NCBI GenBank assembly: GCA_964441455.1
Contig: CAYTUX010000091.1
Span: forward strand, 1-11,846
Reading direction: 5' to 3'
Origin: JAQICX01 sp964441455
GTDB lineage: Bacteria > Verrucomicrobiota > Kiritimatiellia > JAQICX01
Length of the DNA: 11,846 bases
Part shown: in pieces, positions 7,282-11,846 of the stretch
How the letters are laid out: each line of letters opens with the position of its first letter
Position numbering within the stretch: position 1 is the stretch's first letter
The notes under the pieces: generated by a model
The model's database searches: none
The model's input: only the letters and a program-made list of their open reading frames with translations
Told to the model about the DNA's origin: nothing
Made by a program: the position numbers and the translations under genes

Positions 7282-7341
7282 CAGCTACTAAGTATAAAAA
7301 ACATTTAACAAATTGACCGTTTACTTTTCTTTTAGTAGCTG
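7282..7341. repeat. Inverted repeat with CAGCTACTAA arms, first pair
   Basis: CAGCTACTAA (7282-7291) and TTAGTAGCTG (7332-7341) are perfect 10-base complements separated by 40 AT-rich bases. The same 10-mer forms the core of a second, longer pair at 7414-7481, giving four copies in alternating orientation within 200 bases. Confidence 0.7.
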
Positions 7342-7347
7342 AGTGAC

Positions 7348-7391
7348 GCCCTAAAAGGGCAAATTATACTAGCCCAGGTAACCGACCTGGG
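7348..7391. repeat. Double-hairpin unit, forward copy (44 bases)
   Basis: Hairpin one is GCCCT-AAA-AGGGC (7348-7360). After a 12-base spacer comes hairpin two, CCCAGGT-AACCG-ACCTGGG (7373-7391). The unit matches, in inverse orientation, the one at 7543-7586 in total length, order and spacing. Similar paired hairpins are familiar from REP-like repeats in several phyla. Confidence 0.7.
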
Positions 7392-7413
7392 TCTGTAAAC
7401 GTTATATGTCTTC

Positions 7414-7481
7414 GCCCAGCTACTAACTTAAATCAATTTCTTGCATAGTTCAAAGATCCATTGCAAAGTTAGTAGCTGGGC
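7414..7481. repeat. Perfect 16-bp inverted repeat, centre of the mirrored pair
   Basis: GCCCAGCTACTAACTT (7414-7429) and AAGTTAGTAGCTGGGC (7466-7481) are perfectly complementary with a 36-base AT-rich interior. The two double-hairpin units lie outside these arms in mirror orientation, so the arms appear to belong to the ends of a larger inverted unit. Confidence 0.75.
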
Positions 7482-7518
7482 AGCTTAACCCTGTATTTAT
7501 TAAGCTGCCATTACAGGG
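7481..7518. repeat. Interleaved stems with pseudoknot topology
   Basis: CAGCTTAA (7481-7488) pairs with TTAAGCTG (7500-7507), and CCCTGTA (7489-7495) pairs with TACAGGG (7512-7518). The order is a-b-a'-b', with no unpaired base between the two left arms. All 15 pairs are perfect. This block lies in the inverted copy only, between the 16-bp arm and the double hairpin, and accounts for the 39 extra bases there. Confidence 0.6.
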
Positions 7519-7542
7519 CGCAACAAACATTGCTACTTATTA

Positions 7543-7586
7543 CCCTAGGCGTTGCCTAGGGCTGATATAAGCTGGGCTGTCAGCCC
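7543..7586. repeat. Double-hairpin unit, inverted copy (44 bases)
   Basis: Read on the plus strand: CCCTAGGC-GTT-GCCTAGGG (7543-7561), a 12-base spacer, then GGGCT-GTC-AGCCC (7574-7586). In reverse complement it has the same order and length as 7348-7391, with 8 of 12 spacer bases identical, including TTATA. The stems differ in sequence but keep pairing. Confidence 0.7.
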
Positions 7587-7589
7587 GCT

Positions 7590-7672
7590 TCCCGCAGACG
7601 GTACTAGCAGAAGCTAGCTTCATCCTATTAGCTTATGATTTGCCACTAACTTCGTTTTCCAGCCATGCGGGA
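7590..7672. repeat. TCCCGCA/TGCGGGA arms enclosing a 12-bp palindrome
   Basis: TCCCGCA (7590-7596) and TGCGGGA (7666-7672) are perfect complements. Between them GAAGCTAGCTTC (7610-7621) is a perfect 12-base palindrome. The segment joins the double-hairpin unit to the large hairpin that follows. Confidence 0.45.
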
Positions 7673-7760
7673 TCGCAAGCTCCAGACTAACTCCTTTTGG
7701 TCGTGTGTGGCTAAAGCCTTTATCACACACGACCAACGGAAGTGAGGCTGGAGCCTGCGA
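7673..7760. repeat. 88-base two-stem hairpin downstream of malic enzyme
   Basis: The outer arms TCGCAAGCTCCAG (7673-7685) and CTGGAGCCTGCGA (7748-7760) pair at 12 of 13 positions with one G-T. The inner arms TTGGTCGTGTGTG (7697-7709) and CACACACGACCAA (7724-7736) pair perfectly over 13. The loop contains GGCT-AAA-GCC. It lies about 80 bases past the malic enzyme stop and could block or protect 3' ends of that transcript, but there is no U-tract. It is probably a member of the same repeat landscape. Confidence 0.7.
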
Positions 7761-7839
7761 CAGCAACGTAGTGACCTACCTCGAGTCAGGCCGTAATCAT
7801 TTTTGCATAGAATCTTTGACAGAACCGGAAATCTAAAGA

Positions 7840-9138
7840 TTATTCAAATAGTTTCATTCGTTTTTTGTTACGTTCGAACAGTTCTGCTTTATAGTTTGTA
7901 AGAGGTACTCTTGCTGCACCGGTTTTTTCTGCCGCCATTGCTACTGCGTATGGAACAACTTCAAAAAGGCGGGGATCGAATGGTTTTGGAATGATATATT
8001 CATTACTGAATGTCATTTCAGGTTCGTTATAGAGATCTTTTACATACTGCGGAACTTCTTCTCTTGCAAGTTCAGCAAGAGCCTGAGAAGCCGCAACTTT
8101 CATCTCGGTATTAATAGTTGTTGCTTCGGCATCTAATGCACCTCTGAACAGATACGGAAAACCAAGAACATTGTTTACCTGATTTGGATAATCGGATCTT
8201 CCTGTTGCCATAACGTATGGTTTGTCTCCAATAGCCATCTGAACATCAGCGGGAGATATTTCCGGATCAGGATTTGCCATTGCCATAATAGCAGGATATT
8301 CCGCCATAGCTGCAACAGCTTCCTTTGAAAGACAGTTTGCAATTGATACACCAACAAAGACATCGGCTCCAATAAGAGCTTCTACCATTGTTTTTGTATC
8401 TGTCTCAACTGCCATTTCAAGCTTTTTTCCTGTTAGTTCTCTGGAAGTTGACAGTGGACCTTTTGAATCGCACATAATCACATTTGCAGCACCGGCTGCT
8501 TTAATCATCTGTGCAATTCTGATTCCGGCAGCACCTGCACCATTGACAATTATTTTCAGATCTTCAAGTTTTTTATGTGACAGTACACAATAGTTAAGAA
8601 CTGCAGCTAGAGTTATTACAGCCGTACCCCATTGATCGTCATGGAATACCGGAATGTCAAGAATTTCATCTAATTTGTCTTCAATTTCAAAACAGGCAGG
8701 TGCAGCAATATCTTCAAGGTTTATACCTCCGTACATTGGAGCAATTGCACATACTGCATCAATAATTCTTTGAGGATCTGTCGGACCTTCGTTTAGTCCA
8801 TCTTTTCTCATGAAATTCAGGGGAATTGGCCATCCGTCCACATCTCCAAATGCTTTGAATAGTACTGCTTTTCCTTCCATTACGGGAATGCTTGCCGATG
8901 CACCTCTGTCACCAAGACCTAATATAGCTGTACCGTCAGAGACTACTCCTACTAAATTTTTTTTTGCAGTATAGTCAAATACTGTTTTCGGGTTTTCTGC
9001 AATTTCCAGAACAGCTTGTGCCACACCGGGTGTGTAAGCAAGGCATAGGTCTTTTAGTGATTTAAAAGGGGAGGTCAGATCTGTTCCGACTTTTCCGCCT
9101 TTGTGGTATTCAAATATTTCTTCTTTTGTAAGTTCCAT
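7840..9138 (-). CDS. Short-form malic enzyme (oxaloacetate-decarboxylating malate dehydrogenase)
   Basis: It converts malate to pyruvate and CO2 with reduction of NAD(P)+ in the cytoplasm, linking the C4 acid pool to pyruvate. From the chosen ATG it has 432 residues, typical of the compact bacterial class (YtsJ-like), without the phosphotransacetylase-like extension of long MaeB. Catalytic Tyr35 is in AYTPGVA, Lys90 in MEGKAVLFK. Metal ligands are predicted at Glu142/Asp143 (NLEDIAAP) and Asp168 (FHDDQWGTA), and the Rossmann motif is GAGAAG (200-205). The residue after HDDQ is Trp170, where I expect His in this family. The start at 9138 has AAGGA 8 bases upstream. An ATG six codons earlier (9156) has its AAGGA only one base away, so it is less likely. 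Cofactor choice cannot be read reliably. It appears to be a single-gene unit with its own promoter. Confidence 0.93.
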   Translation of the reverse strand: MELTKEEIFEYHKGGKVGTDLTSPFKSLKDLCLAYTPGVAQAVLEIAENPKTVFDYTAKKNLVGVVSDGTAILGLGDRGASASIPVMEGKAVLFKAFGDVDGWPIPLNFMRKDGLNEGPTDPQRIIDAVCAIAPMYGGINLEDIAAPACFEIEDKLDEILDIPVFHDDQWGTAVITLAAVLNYCVLSHKKLEDLKIIVNGAGAAGIRIAQMIKAAGAANVIMCDSKGPLSTSRELTGKKLEMAVETDTKTMVEALIGADVFVGVSIANCLSKEAVAAMAEYPAIMAMANPDPEISPADVQMAIGDKPYVMATGRSDYPNQVNNVLGFPYLFRGALDAEATTINTEMKVAASQALAELAREEVPQYVKDLYNEPEMTFSNEYIIPKPFDPRLFEVVPYAVAMAAEKTGAARVPLTNYKAELFERNKKRMKLFE

Positions 9139-9146
9139 TTTATATT

Positions 9147-9151
9147 TCCTT
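9147..9151 (-). promoter_or_regulatory. Ribosome binding site deciding the malic enzyme start
   Basis: AAGGA on the minus strand lies 8 bases before the ATG at 9138. A duplicate AAAAGGAAAT occurs just upstream (AAGGA at 9158-9162), one base before the alternative ATG at 9156. The spacing favours the downstream start. Confidence 0.6.
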
Positions 9152-9231
9152 TTCATTTCCTTTTAAATTATTTTTGGTTATTCGCCAGGAGCTCTGCACA
9201 TTCTTTAAAGTCCTTAGAAAAAAAGAACGCT

Positions 9232-9260
9232 CTTTTAATTCTGCTTCTTCCGAATGTCAA
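9232..9260 (-). promoter_or_regulatory. Probable sigma70-type promoter of malic enzyme
   Basis: A consensus -35 TTGACA (9255-9260 on the minus strand) is followed after 17 bases by TAAAAG (9232-9237), a 4-of-6 match to the -10. It lies in the 146 bases between the glycosyltransferase stop and the malic enzyme start, so malic enzyme is likely transcribed on its own. Confidence 0.5.
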
Positions 9261-9284
9261 TTTTCAGTTTTTCAACTATCAGGG

Positions 9285-10988
9285 TTAATAGTTTATCTTC
9301 CAACCGACAAAGTCTCTCTTGCTTTGTAATTTTTCATCTGTGACCACATCAAAATCCGGATCATGTTTAGTTTTTGGGAAGAAATGACGTATGTTTTCAA
9401 TATGTTCTCTTTTTACCAAGATGATTCCTTTTTCCTTGCTGAAAATGAACTTTATAAAAGCTTCATCTTCAGGTGTGTAGAGAATGTTTATATGATCATC
9501 GATATCTCTGTCCAGATAAAAGACAAGATTTTCGTAAATGTCAGGATAGATTGCAACACGTTCTCCTGGAAGTTTGTCAGTCTCTTCTTTAATTGACAGA
9601 GCAAATCTTTTGAGAGGTCTGTATTTTTCAACCATTGGGGTTATTATGCAATAGAATAGACCAAGAAAGAGGGTAAAAATTCCCAAGTTGAAATATATTT
9701 TTTTAAGTATGGGATGTTCAATTTTTTTATTTTTAACAGTATATATAGTTATAAAGATTGATATGATACCAGCCGTGAATGTTGCAGCAAGAATACCTGT
9801 GTCAGGTTCTACAGGTGAAGCCTCCATTACTCTTGATTTTATTGCAGGTATGGAATAAATTAGAGGAAAAATTATAGAAACAGCAATAATTATTGAGGCT
9901 ATGACAGTCTGAATATTCAGCGACAGCATCTGCAGAAATCTGTTTAGAGTTTTCTTTTGATAATGTGTTGAGAAGAATATTCCAATTTGCACAGCACATA
10001 GAGGAATTGCAGGCAGTATATAGTAACTTCTTCTTGAACCGGATGCGGTAAAGAAAAGGAATATGAGTATAAATGAAACTAATAACCATTTTATCTCTTT
10101 TGACTGCTTTTTAAACTGGGACATCAATCCGACAAATGATGCAGCAAACATTATACTCCATGGAATTATCTGCCTTGGAACATATTCAAAGTAAACATAC
10201 CATGGTTCAATGTGGTCAAATGGATCTGCAAATCTTTTAATATTCTCTCTGAATATTTCTACGAAGGCATTATCAGCGTATGCTGCATCACTTGTTAATG
10301 TTGCAATTATGTTTGGAGTCAGATAAACTGTAAGTCCTATTATACCGGCAATTATATGAGAAGGTTTAAGAAGATGTTTCCAGCGGTTTTCAATAACAAG
10401 ATCCGGTATTAATGCTAAGCATGGAATCACTACGGCAGGAAGATCTTTTGTAAGTGCTCCGAGAAAGCAAACCATGTAGAATATCAGAAATGTTAAAAAG
10501 TTTGGTTTTTCTCTTCGATACCAGTACCATGCAAGAGCCAGCATTATTGCTGCAACATTCTCGGTTTCGGCTGTACCTGTTCTAGACCAGAACATTATAC
10601 CATAAGATGCCATAATCACCCAACCTGCAATTCTTCCGGCTGTCGGAGACTTTAATTTGCGTCCCAGATATAGAGTGCTGAACACAATCATCATTCCTGA
10701 AAGTGCCGGTGGTATACGAAGTGACCACTCATTAATTCCATTTGTCAGGAATGTAAATGGCAGAATAAGCCAATATGTTAAAATTGGTTTATCAAAATAT
10801 GCAGTTCCATTAATTGTCGGGTGCAGGAAATCATTAGACTGAAACATCTCTTTGACAATACATGCCCAACGTCCTTCCGCAGCCCATAGAGCACGGTCTC
10901 CAAGTCCCCAGAAAAACATTAAAAAACTAACAAGTAAAAGCAGCAGTTCAGGCCACCACTCCTGTAAAAAACTTTTTTTATTTTCCAC
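9285..10988 (-). CDS. ArnT/PMT-type polytopic glycosyltransferase (GT-C fold)
   Basis: This 567-residue inner-membrane protein has about twelve hydrophobic segments between residues 13 and 451 and a soluble C-terminal part (about 454-567). It resembles ArnT and related transferases that use polyprenyl-phosphate sugars to modify lipid A, other lipids or proteins on the outer face of the membrane. Landmarks are the first-loop motif AEGRWA (37-42), YFDKPILTYW (64-73, the KPPL-type motif), GALTKDLPAVVIP (177-189, the TKG/P motif) and SRRSYYILPAIP (318-329). The first-loop acidic pair, usually DE, is reduced to a single Glu38. Translation starts at GTG 10988, whose G is also the last base of the exonuclease TAG, with GGGG about 11 bases upstream. 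The next in-frame Met (24) would cut the first membrane span. Donor and acceptor are unknown. Confidence 0.88.
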   Translation of the reverse strand: MENKKSFLQEWWPELLLLLVSFLMFFWGLGDRALWAAEGRWACIVKEMFQSNDFLHPTINGTAYFDKPILTYWLILPFTFLTNGINEWSLRIPPALSGMMIVFSTLYLGRKLKSPTAGRIAGWVIMASYGIMFWSRTGTAETENVAAIMLALAWYWYRREKPNFLTFLIFYMVCFLGALTKDLPAVVIPCLALIPDLVIENRWKHLLKPSHIIAGIIGLTVYLTPNIIATLTSDAAYADNAFVEIFRENIKRFADPFDHIEPWYVYFEYVPRQIIPWSIMFAASFVGLMSQFKKQSKEIKWLLVSFILIFLFFTASGSRRSYYILPAIPLCAVQIGIFFSTHYQKKTLNRFLQMLSLNIQTVIASIIIAVSIIFPLIYSIPAIKSRVMEASPVEPDTGILAATFTAGIISIFITIYTVKNKKIEHPILKKIYFNLGIFTLFLGLFYCIITPMVEKYRPLKRFALSIKEETDKLPGERVAIYPDIYENLVFYLDRDIDDHINILYTPEDEAFIKFIFSKEKGIILVKREHIENIRHFFPKTKHDPDFDVVTDEKLQSKRDFVGWKINY

Positions 10989-11668
10989 TATTTTATTTTC
11001 CCCTTTTTTCTCTTCAATGTATTTAAGACTTGATTTTGATTAATTGCAGTCTTCTTTACTAAATATTTTATATCTTTAAATTCATTTTTTTTTTTTAAAC
11101 CATCTACAAAAAACATTTGAACATATATAGAATCTTCAAGTGCTCTATGATATTTTTCGCCTTCGAATCCCAGATGTTCTGTTAAGTACTTCAGATTATG
11201 TTTCTTTAACTCCGGATACCATATCCGAGCCATCTTCAGACTATCAAGAAATGGATTTTTGATTCTATCGATATTATTGCGTTTCATTTCTGTATATATG
11301 AAGCCTGCATCAAATGTTGCGTTGTGTGCAATTAGTATTGAATCACCAACGAAATCGATAAAGTTTGTTCCTACCACGGAAAAGTCTGGTTGATTTTCCA
11401 CCATTTTATTTGATATTCCATGCACATTCTGTACTACATACGGAATATTAATTTCAGGGTTAACCAACCATGTTTTCTTATCAATAATTTTGCCGTTTTT
11501 GAATTTTACAGCGGCAATTTCAACAATTTTATTATTTCTGGCATTAAAACCGGTGGTTTCCACATCAACTGCGGCAAAAATCTGGTTTGTATATGACTCA
11601 TTAGTTGTTTCTGCATTTGTTAAAATTGATATCATTGTTAAATAAAATATAGTTATAAATTGTTTCAT
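10988..11668 (-). CDS. DEDDh (DnaQ-like) 3'-5' exonuclease with N-terminal signal peptide
   Basis: The RNase T/DnaQ-type exonuclease fold covers residues 30-190. All five DEDDh residues are visible: Asp35 and Glu37 in VDVETTG, Asp120 in AHNATFD, and His174 and Asp179 in YHRALEDS. Family members remove nucleotides from DNA or RNA 3' ends, normally in the cytoplasm. Here residues 1-19 are Lys, then a hydrophobic run (FITIFYLTMISILT), then TNA before Glu20, which reads as a Sec signal peptide with cleavage after Ala19. The protein would therefore be periplasmic or secreted. The C-terminus (about 192-226) is Lys-rich. It is not a polymerase subunit by context: it is the first gene of a pair with a membrane glycosyltransferase, overlapping it by one base. 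No Shine-Dalgarno sequence precedes the ATG; the promoter lies almost directly upstream, suggesting a leaderless transcript. Confidence 0.9.
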   Translation of the reverse strand: MKQFITIFYLTMISILTNAETTNESYTNQIFAAVDVETTGFNARNNKIVEIAAVKFKNGKIIDKKTWLVNPEINIPYVVQNVHGISNKMVENQPDFSVVGTNFIDFVGDSILIAHNATFDAGFIYTEMKRNNIDRIKNPFLDSLKMARIWYPELKKHNLKYLTEHLGFEGEKYHRALEDSIYVQMFFVDGLKKKNEFKDIKYLVKKTAINQNQVLNTLKRKKGKIK

Positions 11669-11677
11669 AATTTTGGG

Positions 11678-11706
11678 AATATACTAAAAATAGTGATATA
11701 TAACAA
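11678..11706 (-). promoter_or_regulatory. Promoter of the exonuclease-glycosyltransferase pair, giving a near-leaderless mRNA
   Basis: On the minus strand TTGTTA (11701-11706; 4 of 6) and TATATT (11678-11683; 5 of 6) are separated by the ideal 17 bases. The -10 ends only 9 bases before the ATG at 11668, so transcription should begin within a few bases of the start codon. Confidence 0.55.
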
Positions 11707-11739
11707 GTAGAAAGATAGTTAACTGATAATAATCCCTGT

Positions 11740-11821
11740 TTTTCTGGTTAACCACCCTTTTCGGTCGGCGGGGACGCCAACCCTCCCGATGTGTTATAAT
11801 ATTGTCTTGTAATAACGGGAG
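11740..11821. repeat. Third copy of the dispersed element head with a different GC-rich core
   Basis: It begins TTTTCTGGTTAACC at 11740 and continues through CCCTTTTCGG into GGCGGGGACGCC, matching the heads at 7003 and 7247. The core differs: CTCCC (11783-11787) and GTTAT (11792-11796) pair in order with ATAAC (11812-11816) and GGGAG (11817-11821), forming a bulged stem. The right end, if present, lies beyond the window. Confidence 0.55.
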
Positions 11822-11846
11822 AAAACACCCCTCCGTTCTCGTCCCT

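Larger units (their letters stand above)
6566..7839. other. Gene-free, palindrome-dense intergenic region
   Basis: About 1.27 kb between the sensor kinase and malic enzyme holds no credible coding sequence. The leftmost 100 bases are the kinase leader. From about 6690 to 7790 the sequence is almost continuous inverted repeats: triloop hairpins near 6758-6862, a composite GC-rich element at 7003-7159, a second copy of its head at 7247, four copies of a CAGCTACTAA arm, two inverted double hairpins, and an 88-base hairpin at 7673-7760. The style resembles REP/BIME sequences or small non-autonomous elements spread by RAYT/IS200-like transposases, but no transposase is present here, so that link is inferred. 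Confidence 0.8.

Noticed and set aside
7282..7760. CRISPR array
   Set aside because: Repeats alternate in orientation, differ in length and are unevenly spaced; there are no regular spacers or cas genes.
7811..7841. AATCTTT/AAAGATT pair at the malic enzyme stop as a terminator
   Set aside because: The arms are AT-rich, one overlaps the stop codon, and no U-tract follows.
9221..9236. Terminator of the glycosyltransferase (AAAAGA-ACGC-TCTTTT)
   Set aside because: A U-run follows on the minus strand, but the stem has one G-C pair and overlaps the proposed malic enzyme -10; stability is too low to call.

Overview
The window is about 11.8 kb of AT-rich bacterial chromosome. All seven convincing protein genes lie on the minus strand, so the text is easiest to read from right to left. 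No ribosomal or transfer RNA gene, CRISPR array or intact transposase is visible. The gene set (lipid-linked sugar transferase, GDP-mannose synthesis, lipoprotein, large hybrid sensor kinase) fits a Gram-negative-type bacterium. The Cys-rich 3D-domain lipoprotein and the style of the intergenic palindromes remind me of the Planctomycetota/Verrucomicrobiota/Lentisphaerota group. That placement is a guess from resemblance, not a demonstrated assignment.

Region by region, right to left. 11669-11846 holds part of a dispersed repeat and a well-formed promoter lying almost on top of the next start codon. 9285-11668 is a two-gene unit: a DEDDh 3'-5' exonuclease that unexpectedly carries a signal peptide, then an ArnT/PMT-type membrane glycosyltransferase that starts with GTG and overlaps the exonuclease stop by one base. 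7840-9138 is a short-form malic enzyme with its own promoter, all catalytic residues, and a Trp in place of a usually conserved His. 6566-7839 is a gene-free stretch of about 1.27 kb packed with hairpins, nested inverted repeats and copies of a dispersed element. 2324-6565 is a single 1413-residue sensor: PhnD-like periplasmic domain, membrane span, five PAS domains, histidine kinase and C-terminal receiver. Its G+C is visibly higher than that of its neighbours. 164-2139 is a probable operon: manC, ruvX, and a 3D-domain lipoprotein.

The genes do not form one pathway. manC and the glycosyltransferase both bear on cell-envelope sugars, and the 3D lipoprotein probably acts on the envelope too, but they sit in different transcription units. 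Malic enzyme and RuvX are housekeeping functions. The sensor kinase has no adjacent partner regulator or transporter, so its signal and output cannot be read from the context.

The most unusual material is the repeat landscape at 6690-7790 with outlying copies at both window ends. It includes two 44-base double-hairpin units in inverted orientation with identical spacing and compensating stem changes, a nested pseudoknot-like block, and a modular element whose left and right ends recur elsewhere in the window.
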